A DNA stretch of 64,000 nt from Prochlorococcus sp. AG-347-J21 (GCA_003281455.1 QCBX01000001.1:124001-188000), one strand, 5' to 3'; numbered from the stretch's first letter, positions 20,094-29,751 are shown. Program-made: numbers and translations. The notes: generated from the sequence alone by a model not told the origin.

Positions 20094-21223
20094 TAGAATT
20101 TGATGTTGTAATAATTGGTGGAGGTTTATCAGGATCTTCCACCGCCCTTAACCTATCAAAGAAAGGATATTCAGTTTTAATTATTGAAAAAGAAAAATCT
20201 CAAGATTACAAACCATGTGCAGGGGGGATGGCATCTTCAATGCAAAGATTTCTTCCTTTAAATATTGAAGATTGCATAGAATCAAAAATTAAGAATGTTG
20301 AATTCAGATGGAAGGCTGCAGATAATGTAACTGCTGATCTGACTGGTGAATCCCCATTTTGGATTGTTAAAAGAGAAAAACTAGATCAATTATTACTTGA
20401 TGAATCCTTGAGTAATGGAGCTCAGATAATGAGGCTATTATTAATAGAAAAAATTATAAAAAAAAATGATAAATGGGAAATTACTTGCAATAACAAAATA
20501 AAATATATTACAAAATTTCTTGTAATTGCAGATGGGTCCCAATCGAAATGGGCGAGTTATTTCAATTTAGGGCCAAGAAAACCGAAATTTGCAAACACAC
20601 TCTCATTAAGATTGAAAGGTTTAGGTGAAATACCTAGAGATGCAGTTAGATTTGAGTTTGGATTTATAAAATATGGCTTTGCATGGGCGTTCCCATTAAG
20701 AGAAAGCTTAAATATTGGTTTAGGTACTTTTATAAATAATGGTCTTTTAGAAAATCAGGCTATAAATAAACAAGTAATCAGGAGCTTCGGCTTTGATGAT
20801 TTTCCCCATGAAACAATTACTAAGAAACTGAGAATATGGAATGGATTCCACTCAATTAATGGTGACAAAGTTTTAGCGGTTGGAGATGCAGCATCTCTAT
20901 GTGATCCATTTTTAGCTGAAGGAATTAGACCATCTTTAATTAGCAGTTTTTATGCTGCAGAATACATAGACCAGTCCCTATCAGGAAAAGTAGATGATTT
21001 AAATCTTTATACAAAAAAAATTAACAACATTTGGGGGAAATCAATGGCTTGGGGGAGGAGAATAGCCCAAGTATTTTATAGATTTCCCAGAACTGGATAT
21101 CAATTAGGTGTCAAAAGAAAAACAGCACCTAAACGTATTGCTCAAATATTATCAGGAGAAATGAGTTATGAAGATATTGCAAAAAGAGTTATCAAGAGGC
21201 TTTTAACAAAAAGTGGGACTTAA
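20090..21223 (+). CDS. Geranylgeranyl-reductase-family FAD oxidoreductase
   Basis: FAD-dependent reductase related to ChlP (geranylgeranyl diphosphate/chlorophyll reductase). The dinucleotide motif [17 protein letters not shown] is at the N-terminus, a DGSQSKWA segment in the middle, and the second FAD motif [18 protein letters not shown] near residues 263-280. The substrate is not certain: a canonical chlP is expected elsewhere, so this 377-aa paralogue may act on another isoprenoid tail. Start TTG at 20090 overlaps the stop of frr by four bases. It converges on tal. Confidence 0.85.
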   Translation: MIEFDVVIIGGGLSGSSTALNLSKKGYSVLIIEKEKSQDYKPCAGGMASSMQRFLPLNIEDCIESKIKNVEFRWKAADNVTADLTGESPFWIVKREKLDQLLLDESLSNGAQIMRLLLIEKIIKKNDKWEITCNNKIKYITKFLVIADGSQSKWASYFNLGPRKPKFANTLSLRLKGLGEIPRDAVRFEFGFIKYGFAWAFPLRESLNIGLGTFINNGLLENQAINKQVIRSFGFDDFPHETITKKLRIWNGFHSINGDKVLAVGDAASLCDPFLAEGIRPSLISSFYAAEYIDQSLSGKVDDLNLYTKKINNIWGKSMAWGRRIAQVFYRFPRTGYQLGVKRKTAPKRIAQILSGEMSYEDIAKRVIKRLLTKSGT

Positions 21224-21246
21224 TTCTTTTCAATTCAAACTTAAAT

Positions 21247-22248
21247 TTAGTTAGCAGAAATCAATTTATGATTTTTAATCTCTGAATATCTCTTTAGTAG
21301 CAGCTCTTCCAATTCTTCTATAGCCTTACTGAATCCAGTAATACCTTCACTAAGCTTTTCACTTGCCATTTGATCTTCTAACATACTTAATCTGAAATCT
21401 TTTTCTTCAAATGCATAGTCAAGAGAATTATTTATTTGTGTACTTACGTCTAATTTCCTAACTAACTCTCCTTTTTCTTTTTTCAGTTCCTCAAGAAATT
21501 TTGGTGCGATTGTTAAAAGATCGCAACCTGCTAATTCTTTTATTTCATCAAGATTCCTAAAACTTGCCCCCATTACTTCTGTCTTGAATCCTTTTTCTTT
21601 AAAGTACTTGTATATTTGCGTAACCGAAATAACACCAGGGTCTTCAGCACCAACAAAACTAGTTTTACCAGTTTTTGCTTTATGCCAATCTAATATACGG
21701 CCAACAAACGGAGAAATTAGAGTTATCTTTGCATTGGCACAGGTTACCGCTTGGCAGAAGTTAAAAAGTAAAGTTAAGTTGCACTTAATACCCTCTTTTT
21801 CCAAAATTTCAGCTGCCTTAATTCCCTCCCAAGTGGCAGCAATCTTAATCAAAATTCTTTCCTTTTCAATTCCAAAATTTTTGTAAAGATTGATCAATTT
21901 TCTCGCTTTTTCTACCGTAGCTTCGGTGTCAAAGCTCAGTCTTGCATCAACTTCAGTAGATACGCGCCCTGAAATAATTTTCAATATTTCTTTTCCAAAA
22001 AATACTGAAACTTGGTCAACAGTTTCTTTGATTAATTCAATCTCGGAGAATCCTTGGGGCAATGCATTTTCTGAATTTTCTAAAGCTTTATCAATTAATT
22101 TCACATAATCAGGGTTCTTAGCAGCAGCAAGTATTAGAGATGGATTGGTGGTGGCGTCCCTTGGTTGAAATTTTTTTATCGAATCTAAATCTCCAGTATC
22201 AGCAACAACAACGGTCATTGAGGACAATTGTTCTAAAATTGATTTCAT
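21247..22248 (-). CDS. tal: Transaldolase
   Basis: Transfers dihydroxyacetone units between sugar phosphates in the pentose phosphate pathway; in Prochlorococcus it also runs at night and is a frequent cyanophage auxiliary gene. TalB-type signatures are present: [10 protein letters not shown], the VDARLSFDT motif, and [13 protein letters not shown] with the Schiff-base Lys, then [10 protein letters not shown]. 333 aa from ATG at 22248; an upstream TTG-like alternative at 22272 adds eight residues without similarity. C-terminal EF-hand additions seen in some cyanobacteria are absent. Confidence 0.96.
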   Translation of the reverse strand: MKSILEQLSSMTVVVADTGDLDSIKKFQPRDATTNPSLILAAAKNPDYVKLIDKALENSENALPQGFSEIELIKETVDQVSVFFGKEILKIISGRVSTEVDARLSFDTEATVEKARKLINLYKNFGIEKERILIKIAATWEGIKAAEILEKEGIKCNLTLLFNFCQAVTCANAKITLISPFVGRILDWHKAKTGKTSFVGAEDPGVISVTQIYKYFKEKGFKTEVMGASFRNLDEIKELAGCDLLTIAPKFLEELKKEKGELVRKLDVSTQINNSLDYAFEEKDFRLSMLEDQMASEKLSEGITGFSKAIEELEELLLKRYSEIKNHKLISAN

Positions 22249-22338
22249 ATCTAGATAATCATATATATACATAAACTAGCTTTTATTCCTAATGAAATCA
22301 TCAGATAATGAACTAAATATTTATAAAATTGGAAAATT

Positions 22339-24090
22339 TTAGGGTTTTTTAACAATCATTCCATGATCTTTAATCTTAGGAGGTATTTTTTCAATTACTA
22401 TCAAACTCTCGATAATTTCTTTAGCAACTGGTACAGCAACAGTTGAACCATATGCATAAGATTTAGATGGCTCATCAACGACTACAAGGACAACATATTT
22501 AGGATCATTAACTGGTAAGGTCGCCACAAAACTGCAAACTTTTTTATTTGTATAGGAACCATTCAAGGCTTTTTGGGAAGTGCCCGTTTTACCTGCTATT
22601 CTATAACCCTCGATTTTCACTCCAGATCCACTACCTTTATCAACTACGCTCTCCATCCATTCAAGAACAGTTTTAGAGACTTCGTGTGAAAAAAATTGTT
22701 TTTTTGGATTTTTATTAACTCTTTCTTTGAAAGTTGAGGTTACATGTGGAGTAACTTCATAACCACCATTTGCTAGAGCCGCATGAAGTTGAAGCAATTT
22801 AAGTGGCGAGATTGAGAAACCCTTACCAAAAGAAGTCACAGCAGGCTCAATTGATTGATTTACAAATAAATCTTTTCTCTTTAGTTGGCCAGCATTTGAT
22901 TCAAATAAGTCAGTCTCTAAATTTTTATTTATACCTAAATTCTCTAACCAATCCCAATAAATTGAAGGGTCTAAATTTTGCATTATTTTTACCATCCCAA
23001 CATTACTTGAAACCTGCAAAACTCTTGGATAGTCAATGTATCCATTACCTTGTTTATCCCAATTAGAAAGTGTCCATCCTCCAACCTTAATCTTTCCAAT
23101 ATCTTCAACTAATCCATCTTTCTGGATTACTTTTTCTTCTAACGCTAAGGCAAGATTAATAGGTTTAAAAGTTGAACCAGGCTCAAATAAATCTTGAGAA
23201 TACCAACCCCTAAAGAGTTCAGAATCATACTGCCAAAATTTATTTGGATCATATGACGGGACTGTAACCAAAGAGAGGATACGACCATTATTAACATCCA
23301 TAACTATGGCAAATCCCTTCTTTGCGCTCCATTCGCTTACTTGCTTTGATAATGCATTGAATGACGCTTTCTGTAATTTTGAGTCTATAGTTAGTCCTAA
23401 ACTTTTGTAATCATAAATAAAATCACCTGGAGCCGAATTATCCGGGAGAGGAGTTCCATCTCCTCCTCTTTTTATTAAATTACTTTTATTAAAAACTTTA
23501 ATTTGATTATCTAAATGAAGCTCTAAACCTGCTGAACCTTTATTTTCATCATTAACAAAACCTACAAGATTAGAGTAAAGCTCTCCTTGGGGATAATATC
23601 TCTGCGAATATTTAAACAAATCAAGTCCGCTTATTTGAAGGTTCTTAATCTTTTCTGCCTTTTCTTCAGAAATCTTATCCAAAAGCTTGATACCAACCAT
23701 TTTATTATTAAATTTCTTAACCAGTATTTCATTATTAATATCCAAGATAGATGACAATTTTTTTGTAACTTCTTCAATACTACGAACTTTATTAATTGAA
23801 TCCCCAGGAAAATTAAAATATTGTGGATGGGCCCATAATTTGTAGAGAGGTTTATCGTAAGCAATTAGTCTATTATTTCTATCAACAATTGATCTCCTGT
23901 TTTTTAAGGCGTTAATTTTAGAAGACTGTATTAATCTAGCTTTCCTTTGCAAATCAGATGCATTAAAGACTTGCAATTTAACTAACCTGCCAAACAAACA
24001 AAATATTAGTAGTAAACTAAATATATAGAGAAATTTAAATCTTATTTGATCCAGTGGTGTTAGACGAACAATTTTTTTGTATTTTTTCAT
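22339..24090 (-). CDS. ftsI: Peptidoglycan transpeptidase FtsI (PBP2b-type), cell division
   Basis: Class B penicillin-binding protein that cross-links septal peptidoglycan. A membrane anchor lies at about residues 20-40, followed by the dimerisation domain and the transpeptidase domain with active-site STFK (Ser306, Lys309), SSN at 361-363 and KTGTS near the C-terminus. 583 aa from the ATG at 24090. Its ATG overlaps the TGA of the small membrane gene upstream in the arrangement TGATG, indicating tight coupling. The two together look like an ftsL-ftsI pair. Confidence 0.95.
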   Translation of the reverse strand: MKKYKKIVRLTPLDQIRFKFLYIFSLLLIFCLFGRLVKLQVFNASDLQRKARLIQSSKINALKNRRSIVDRNNRLIAYDKPLYKLWAHPQYFNFPGDSINKVRSIEEVTKKLSSILDINNEILVKKFNNKMVGIKLLDKISEEKAEKIKNLQISGLDLFKYSQRYYPQGELYSNLVGFVNDENKGSAGLELHLDNQIKVFNKSNLIKRGGDGTPLPDNSAPGDFIYDYKSLGLTIDSKLQKASFNALSKQVSEWSAKKGFAIVMDVNNGRILSLVTVPSYDPNKFWQYDSELFRGWYSQDLFEPGSTFKPINLALALEEKVIQKDGLVEDIGKIKVGGWTLSNWDKQGNGYIDYPRVLQVSSNVGMVKIMQNLDPSIYWDWLENLGINKNLETDLFESNAGQLKRKDLFVNQSIEPAVTSFGKGFSISPLKLLQLHAALANGGYEVTPHVTSTFKERVNKNPKKQFFSHEVSKTVLEWMESVVDKGSGSGVKIEGYRIAGKTGTSQKALNGSYTNKKVCSFVATLPVNDPKYVVLVVVDEPSKSYAYGSTVAVPVAKEIIESLIVIEKIPPKIKDHGMIVKKP

Positions 24091-24518
24091 CAATATCCCC
24101 TTTGATATTTGCTATCTACATAACCTTCAATGAAACTACTTAAATTTTTCTTAAATAAACTTTCTTTTTTTTCTGGAAGTTTATCTAGATAGATTAAATC
24201 TTTAGGTTTAGTTTTTGTATAAATATTAATAGACTCAATTTCACTAATATAAAATTCCTCAATTTTGGAAATATAATCAATAAGATTATTATTGATAGCT
24301 CTTGTTTTAGATAAGTTTTTATATATATTTGACCATTTTCTTTGACTATTGAAAGATAAGAAAAATAAGGTAAAAATTAATAACAAAAGAGAGATATTAA
24401 TAGTGTCGAAAATTTGATGTATTAATTTGACATTAAATATAGATATTTTTTCAGAGTTTCTTTTACTTTCATATGAAACTTTTTTTTTTAAATTAAGTTG
24501 ATTACCATAAGGTTTCAT
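24090..24518 (-). CDS. Small single-pass membrane protein, candidate FtsL
   Basis: 142-aa bitopic protein: about 39 mostly basic cytoplasmic residues, one hydrophobic helix at roughly 40-56, then an outside stretch likely to form a coiled coil (about 57-95) and a KPKDLIYLD segment. This is the topology, size and genomic position (directly upstream of and overlapping ftsI) of FtsL, the divisome protein with very low sequence conservation. I see no sequence identity that proves it. ATG at 24518. Function is inferred from place and shape only. Confidence 0.7.
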   Translation of the reverse strand: MKPYGNQLNLKKKVSYESKRNSEKISIFNVKLIHQIFDTINISLLLLIFTLFFLSFNSQRKWSNIYKNLSKTRAINNNLIDYISKIEEFYISEIESINIYTKTKPKDLIYLDKLPEKKESLFKKNLSSFIEGYVDSKYQRGY

Positions 24519-24602
24519 CTATGATTTATTTTTTAAATAAAAGAAGTGTTATTAATTAAATAAACATCTTTTTGTTTGATTCGCAAGTAAAAATTAAATT
24601 CT

Positions 24603-25964
24603 TTATGTCCTCAATAGGAACAAATTTAAGAAAGTCAATCCATTCCATAAAGAATGCATAATTACTGAGGAAAACAAACTCCCTGAAGCAATTCTTGTAA
24701 TTGCTAATCCAATCCCTAGAACAAATAATGGCGGCATTTCTCCCAAACTTAAATGGGCTAATGCAAAGATAAAAGCTGAAACTATGATGCCCGAAATTAC
24801 TCCAAAATCTCTTGAAAGAGTTGGCAGTAAAATACCGCGAAATATAATCTCTTCAAATAGAGGAGCTAATAGCGTTGTTGTTACAAATAATAGAAAAAAT
24901 GATAAGTAATTATTATTATTAAGAACAATTTCCAGTAAGGGGTTACTACCATTCTGATTATCGATCAGACTATTCATAATTAGAGAGATCAATAAAACAA
25001 AAGGAACTATTGTTAACCAACCTTTAATTCCCTGAATAGTTGCATATTTTATTGGAAAGAAATTGAACTGTAAATAATCCTTTTTAAAAGTAAATTCACC
25101 ATTCAAGGATTTAATTTGATAAAAAACTATCAATAATGGGGGAATAGCCATAAAAAGATATCCAAAGAAAATTTTTAAAGATTGAGACAATTCATTAGAG
25201 ATATTTTTAGAAAAAAGTTCAACCAAAGTGATAGAAAATAAAGGTGATACCACTTCTCCTAAAACAACAAACCCACCTGCAATTAATAAAACCATATCTA
25301 TTAATTCTAAATCTAAGGATTTAATTTCTTTCCAACCAAACTTTTTCAAAGATATGGTTTTCCATAATATTTTTAAAGCCAGAATAGAGCCAATAAGTAT
25401 TGTTAAAAGCGGAATTAGTCTTATGGCTAATATTTTAAAAAACATTTTTCTTGAAAATGATTTTGTTATTAATGCACTATCGTCAAAATCAAATTTCCTG
25501 CTTAAAAGGTGATATAAAAATCTATCACCTTTAAATAAATCAAATTTATCAGAATTTGCTTTATATAAATTATTATTAGATTTTTTTTCTATCTCATCAA
25601 TCAGAAATTTAAAGTTTTTATCTTTAAAATCTTTGGATATATTTTTATAAATTAAAGAATCATTTGATTCTGAAGTGATTATTCGAATTAATTTATTTCT
25701 TTCTGTTAGTTCTTCAAATGAGACATCAGATAGTGTTTTATTTATTTGATCAACAGGATTATTAACAATAAAAAATTTTTTAAGATTTACAGGTATTGAT
25801 TGGACAGATAATTCAGCAATTTCTTGCTCTTTTTGACTAATATCAAATGAAACAGATGGTCTATTTAAACTGTCTCTTAAGCCTTGTTGCCATACAAAAA
25901 AAGTTATGACGATAGAAATAAAAGCTAAAGTGAGTTTTGACTTAGAAATATTTTTAAAGATCAT
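24603..25964 (-). CDS. CPBP-family intramembrane metalloprotease with long N-terminal extension
   Basis: Abi/CAAX-type membrane protease. The EExxxR motif appears as Glu371-Glu372...Arg376 (FEEIIFRGIL), with a second-motif His404 (ALAHLSL) and HSLWNG near the C-terminus. About seven hydrophobic segments follow residue 175. The first 170 residues are unusual: a signal-anchor helix (about 10-24) and a charged extracytoplasmic region of about 140 residues before the core. ATG at 25964. The role of such proteases in cyanobacteria is mostly unknown. Confidence 0.82.
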   Translation of the reverse strand: MIFKNISKSKLTLAFISIVITFFVWQQGLRDSLNRPSVSFDISQKEQEIAELSVQSIPVNLKKFFIVNNPVDQINKTLSDVSFEELTERNKLIRIITSESNDSLIYKNISKDFKDKNFKFLIDEIEKKSNNNLYKANSDKFDLFKGDRFLYHLLSRKFDFDDSALITKSFSRKMFFKILAIRLIPLLTILIGSILALKILWKTISLKKFGWKEIKSLDLELIDMVLLIAGGFVVLGEVVSPLFSITLVELFSKNISNELSQSLKIFFGYLFMAIPPLLIVFYQIKSLNGEFTFKKDYLQFNFFPIKYATIQGIKGWLTIVPFVLLISLIMNSLIDNQNGSNPLLEIVLNNNNYLSFFLLFVTTTLLAPLFEEIIFRGILLPTLSRDFGVISGIIVSAFIFALAHLSLGEMPPLFVLGIGLAITRIASGSLFSSVIMHSLWNGLTFLNLFLLRT

Positions 25965-26081
25965 AACTTATTATATTCTTGAAAACTACAGTTAGTTATC
26001 ATTGAATTTCCTTATATTTATGTATCTATTTTAATCACGCCATGAGATGATTAAATTATCTTAATTTTCAAATTTATATTA

Positions 26082-27410
26082 ATGACTATAAGATTAGTTT
26101 TAGTTAGGCACGGACTAAGCAGTTTCAATGCAAAAGGATTAATTCAAGGGAGAACAGACGATTCATTATTAACCGATGAAGGATACGAACAAGCCAGAAA
26201 AGCAGGAAAAGCATTATCAAAAATAAACTTCGATAAAATCTATTCCTCCCCACTTGTGAGAGCTGCAGAGACTGCAAAAACGATTAAAAAGACCTTCAAT
26301 AAAGAACAAAATATTGTATTCGACGATAATTTGCTAGAGGTAGATCTTAGTGAATGGTCGGGTCTAAAAATTGATGAAATAAAAAAGAAATTTCCAGAAA
26401 TTTACCCTACATGGAAAAATGATCCAGAAAATCTTATCTTAAAAAAAAATGACCATAAAACTTATAAACCAATTCAAGAGTTATTTTTTCAAGCAACAAA
26501 TTTTATAGAAGATATTTTAAAAATTTATCAAGACAAAGATGATATAAATATTTTAGTTATTGGACATAATGCAATTCTCAGATGTTTAATACTTTTGTTA
26601 TTAGGAAAGCCTAAGCAAGGTTTTAGAAAAATAAGATTAGAAAATGCTTCTTTCTCGATACTCAATATTTCAAAGAATGATAACTCTTTTAAGACTCAAA
26701 TTGAATGCTTAAATCAAACTTCTCATCTTAATAAAAATATTCCAAATAAAATTGGAGATTCCAGAATATTTTTAATAAGGCATGGTGAAACTAACTGGAA
26801 CAAAGAAGGTAGATTTCAAGGCCAAATTGATATCCCTTTAAATGAAAACGGGAAAGATCAGGCTAGAAAGACTTTTGAATATTTGAGAAATATTTCTTTC
26901 AATAAGGCATTTTCAAGTTCAATGCATAGGCCTTATGAGACTGCACAAATAATCCTTCAAAATAACAAAGATTTAAAAATTGAAAAAATAGATTCACTCG
27001 TAGAAATCAGTCACGGATTATGGGAGGGTAAATTGGAAGCAGAAATTAGAGAAGAGTGGCCTACTTTACTAAAAAATTGGCATGACAAACCTGAAGAAGT
27101 AATAATGCCCGAAGGTGAATGTATAAAAGATGTATCAGAAAGGTCAGTAGAAGCTTTTGACAAAATTTGTTTATCTCAAAAGGATAATGATCAAAGCCTC
27201 ATAGTTGCTCATGATGCAGTCAATAAAACTCTAATTTGTAATATCCTTGGGATTAATTATTCAAATATTTGGATGATAAAACAGGGTAATGGTGGCATAA
27301 CTATAATTGATCTTTTTAATGATCCTAATAAGCCCCCTGTGATTAGCGCTCTAAACATTACAACACACCTAGGGGGAATACTTGATTCAACTGCTTCAGG
27401 AGCACTTTAA
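26082..27410 (+). CDS. Tandem histidine-phosphatase (phosphoglycerate-mutase-like) protein
   Basis: 442-aa protein made of two complete histidine-phosphatase domains. The first begins LVRHGLSSFN (about residues 7-16) and has VIGHNA; the second begins LIRHGETNWN (about 230-239) and has VAHDA. Each has a phospho-accepting RHG and a second His, so both may be active. Genes of this type are labelled gpmB, but in Synechocystis a phosphoserine phosphatase belongs to this superfamily, so a role in serine synthesis is a possibility. ATG at 26082. It converges on lepB with 53 bases between. Confidence 0.85.
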   Translation: MTIRLVLVRHGLSSFNAKGLIQGRTDDSLLTDEGYEQARKAGKALSKINFDKIYSSPLVRAAETAKTIKKTFNKEQNIVFDDNLLEVDLSEWSGLKIDEIKKKFPEIYPTWKNDPENLILKKNDHKTYKPIQELFFQATNFIEDILKIYQDKDDINILVIGHNAILRCLILLLLGKPKQGFRKIRLENASFSILNISKNDNSFKTQIECLNQTSHLNKNIPNKIGDSRIFLIRHGETNWNKEGRFQGQIDIPLNENGKDQARKTFEYLRNISFNKAFSSSMHRPYETAQIILQNNKDLKIEKIDSLVEISHGLWEGKLEAEIREEWPTLLKNWHDKPEEVIMPEGECIKDVSERSVEAFDKICLSQKDNDQSLIVAHDAVNKTLICNILGINYSNIWMIKQGNGGITIIDLFNDPNKPPVISALNITTHLGGILDSTASGAL

Positions 27411-27463
27411 ATTAAGCCTTGTTAAAAATTTATTTTGATAAAGTCAGAGTCAGGGAAAAAGCT

Positions 27464-28123
27464 TCATTTTCTGAAAAAGCCAACTTGACTAAGAGGCCAA
27501 AATCTGAAATATGCTTTACCAATTATCTCTTTTTTATGAAGAAATTTACTTCCAGGCCAATATCTTCCATCCCAGCTATTTGCCCTATTATCACCTAAAA
27601 CTAAAAAATGATCTTCTGGCACTTTTATGTTTTCAAATTTACCACATTTATTAAATAGGGGTAATGAGCACTTATAAGAGACATAGGGCTCAGGAATTAA
27701 TTTATTATTTATTATTAATTCACCATTAGAGTTTACACTTACAATTTCTCCTGGAAGGGCCACCACTCTTTTAATATAAGCATCGCAGGCTTGATCCCTC
27801 AAACCAGGAATAAACGACATTGGAGGAAAACTCATAAAAAAACAATATCTTTTTTTTGGTAAAGGCTTAGATCTTGATGAAATTAATTTCTTGTCAAACG
27901 AGTAAGGTGAGTTAAAAACAACAATATCTCCTCTTTTTGGTAAAGAGTTTCTTAGCGAGAATTTTTCAATAATTAACCTATCATTAATTTGTAATTCTGG
28001 GAGCATTGAACCAGAAGGGATATAACGTGGTTCTGCAAAAAATGATCTACAAGAAGAAACAAAAAAAGTTAATAGAATTAGTAGACCCCATTCTTTTAAA
28101 AAACTTTTTATGGAACTACGCAT
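27464..28123 (-). CDS. lepB: Signal peptidase I
   Basis: Removes signal peptides from exported proteins at the membrane. The N-terminal helix (about 12-24) is followed by YIPSGSMLP with nucleophile Ser39, then KRVVALPGE with general-base Lys118, and GDNRANSWDGR. 219 aa from ATG at 28123; a TTG four codons upstream is possible. An insertion of about 30 residues between the two catalytic motifs carries extra cysteines. It sits in a same-strand run below an Spx-like gene. Confidence 0.93.
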   Translation of the reverse strand: MRSSIKSFLKEWGLLILLTFFVSSCRSFFAEPRYIPSGSMLPELQINDRLIIEKFSLRNSLPKRGDIVVFNSPYSFDKKLISSRSKPLPKKRYCFFMSFPPMSFIPGLRDQACDAYIKRVVALPGEIVSVNSNGELIINNKLIPEPYVSYKCSLPLFNKCGKFENIKVPEDHFLVLGDNRANSWDGRYWPGSKFLHKKEIIGKAYFRFWPLSQVGFFRK

Positions 28124-28152
28124 AGGATTAATCAAGTCTTGATTTTCTAAAC

Positions 28153-28509
28153 TTATATAAATTGTTTTGCATATTCAATTTCGTTAAAACCTAATATTAC
28201 TTTTTTCCCTTCATAAATCAAAAATGGTCTTTTTATTAATTTACCATCACTTAAAAGAAGTTGAATAATTTCTTCCTTTGACAAACGATCAATATCAAGA
28301 TCAAGAGTTTTAAAGGCTTTACCTCTTGTATTAAAAATCCTTTTCTTATCATCAGAGTATTGTTCTAAGGCTAGATTTAAATAATTAACAAGTGGAGGTT
28401 CTTTTACAATATCAATTAACTGAAATTCAAAATCTTTGCTTTCAAGCCACTTTGCAGCTTTTCGGCATGTAGAGCATTTTAAATAACTATAAAAAATTAT
28501 TTTTTTCAA
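28153..28509 (-). CDS. Spx/ArsC-family thioredoxin-fold protein
   Basis: 118-aa member of the arsenate reductase/Spx/MgsR family. The CxxC pair is Cys12-Cys15 (KCSTCRKA), and the central IDIVKEPP and C-terminal KRPFLIYEGKKVILGF motifs are typical (the RP is the conserved Arg-Pro region). In cyanobacteria such proteins are more often regulators or redox factors than true arsenate reductases. TTG start at 28509 overlaps the TGA of the pyrophosphatase-like gene. Which branch it belongs to needs phylogeny. Confidence 0.8.
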   Translation of the reverse strand: MKKIIFYSYLKCSTCRKAAKWLESKDFEFQLIDIVKEPPLVNYLNLALEQYSDDKKRIFNTRGKAFKTLDLDIDRLSKEEIIQLLLSDGKLIKRPFLIYEGKKVILGFNEIEYAKQFI

Positions 28510-29060
28510 TTTAATTTACTAATATTTGATTTCTTAAGTACTTTAAAGTTTTTCTTTTTTAGAGGCATACAACTTTTCAATAAATTTTCAACTACATCAA
28601 AATCCCTCCAACCATCAATTTGAACTGTTCTTCCATCGAGTCCTTTACTTGTTCTAAAAAATTCTGCAACATCCTCAAGCTGATTAGGGGCAATTTGATT
28701 AATACTAACTATGTTAGCCTGCCTAGGATTAGCCATAGGCACACATAAAAGTTTTCCATCATATGCACCACAATCATGCATATCCAAAACTCCAATAGGT
28801 CTAGCTTTTATTAGACAGCCCGCAAAAGTAGGTTCGTCCATTATCACCATTGCATCAAGGGGAGCTCCATCTTCAGCAAGGGTATTTGGGATAAAACCAT
28901 AATCAAAAGGGTACCTCACTGAAGAATGTAATACTCTGTCTAGGGCCATTATTCCTGCCTCAGAGCAATATTCATATTTATTCCTACTCCCTGCAGGTAT
29001 TTCAACAACAATATTCACTATTCCCTTCATTGGAGATGGAGGTATTGAACTAAGGTCCAT
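28506..29060 (-). CDS. Family I pyrophosphatase-like protein with altered active site
   Basis: 184-aa homologue of soluble inorganic pyrophosphatase. Most metal and phosphate residues align with the E. coli enzyme: Glu20, Lys28, Glu30, Arg42, Tyr50, Tyr54, Asp64, Asp69, Asp96, Asp101, Lys103 and Lys139. Two do not: the position of E. coli Asp67 is Ala66 (EDGAPLDA, codon GCT), and Tyr141 is Ser138 (RTSKGL). Asp67 is considered the general base, so activity is doubtful or altered. A second copy with all of these residues lies at 43801-44388. ATG at 29060; overlaps the next gene by 11 bases. Confidence 0.85.
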   Translation of the reverse strand: MDLSSIPPSPMKGIVNIVVEIPAGSRNKYEYCSEAGIMALDRVLHSSVRYPFDYGFIPNTLAEDGAPLDAMVIMDEPTFAGCLIKARPIGVLDMHDCGAYDGKLLCVPMANPRQANIVSINQIAPNQLEDVAEFFRTSKGLDGRTVQIDGWRDFDVVENLLKSCMPLKKKNFKVLKKSNISKLN

Positions 29061-29304
29061 CTTTTTTAAAATCGTGATTATGAATTATCTCATTTCCTTC
29101 AGATAAAGGTCTGCCAATTAAAATGCTTATTGAAGGTAAAAAAATTGTCAAAAAGGCAAAAATAATACCTAAAGATGTTATTGATAAACTCCTTATACTT
29201 AAGGGGTCATCATCATCTCTTTCAAAATCATTTCGAGCAGAACCATGAGAAGATTCTTCGCTTGATTTACTTTGAATAAACTGCTTTGATTTCGTGTAAC
29301 TCAA
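29050..29304 (-). CDS. Small single-pass membrane protein of unknown function
   Basis: 84 aa. The first 35 residues are polar and rich in Ser and Asp; a hydrophobic helix at about 45-65 follows (ITSLGIIFAFLTIFLP), then a short polar tail. I recognise no family. TTG start at 29304. It overlaps the start of the pyrophosphatase-like gene by 11 bases, so the two are probably co-transcribed and the stop-start overlap supports a real gene. Conservation in related genomes would confirm this. Confidence 0.6.
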   Translation of the reverse strand: MSYTKSKQFIQSKSSEESSHGSARNDFERDDDDPLSIRSLSITSLGIIFAFLTIFLPSISILIGRPLSEGNEIIHNHDFKKDGP

Positions 29305-29400
29305 GAACTCTTAATTGGTGAAGATTAAGGAGATAATTAAACATCATTATCCTACATTCAAAATGTCAATAAATCAAAACATTGATTGGTGACTTTTTAA

Positions 29401-29751
29401 TTAATCTTTTTCTAGCAAAGACCTAATAGATTTTAGTTCGTCTAATATTTGCGCCAGTATATTTTGAGCAGCTGACGAAGGTGTATTAAAGACCTCTACA
29501 GTAACTTCCTTTATTCTTAAAATATCTTTTGCAAATCTTGCTATTTCATTAGGATGGAATTTTAAAGGATCTTTTTGATCAGTCCGAAATTCGGGATTTA
29601 ATTTTCTTGGATTAAAACTAGGGTTTAGATTTCTTAAATCTGTATTTGTATACCTATAGACAGAAGCTCTTGATCTATTTAGGAATTTTTGAACTTCATC
29701 AATACCTACTAATTCCTCTTCACTAGAAATATTGGAATCTATATTTTCCAT
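29401..29751 (-). CDS. Putative DNA-binding protein with excisionase-like helix-turn-helix
   Basis: 116 aa. A helix-turn-helix of the MerR/excisionase type can be seen at about residues 16-38 (GIDEVQKFLNRSRASVYRY), where the RASVYR helix would contact DNA. The C-terminal end is a helical segment suited to dimerisation. The target is unknown. ATG at 29751. It is divergent from proS, and the 175-base gap between them contains a nine-base inverted repeat (29774-29810) that could be its operator. Confidence 0.65.
   Translation of the reverse strand: MENIDSNISSEEELVGIDEVQKFLNRSRASVYRYTNTDLRNLNPSFNPRKLNPEFRTDQKDPLKFHPNEIARFAKDILRIKEVTVEVFNTPSSAAQNILAQILDELKSIRSLLEKD

Noticed and set aside
21584-21886. 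100-codon frame antisense to tal
   Set aside because: Fully inside transaldolase, whose motifs are unambiguous.
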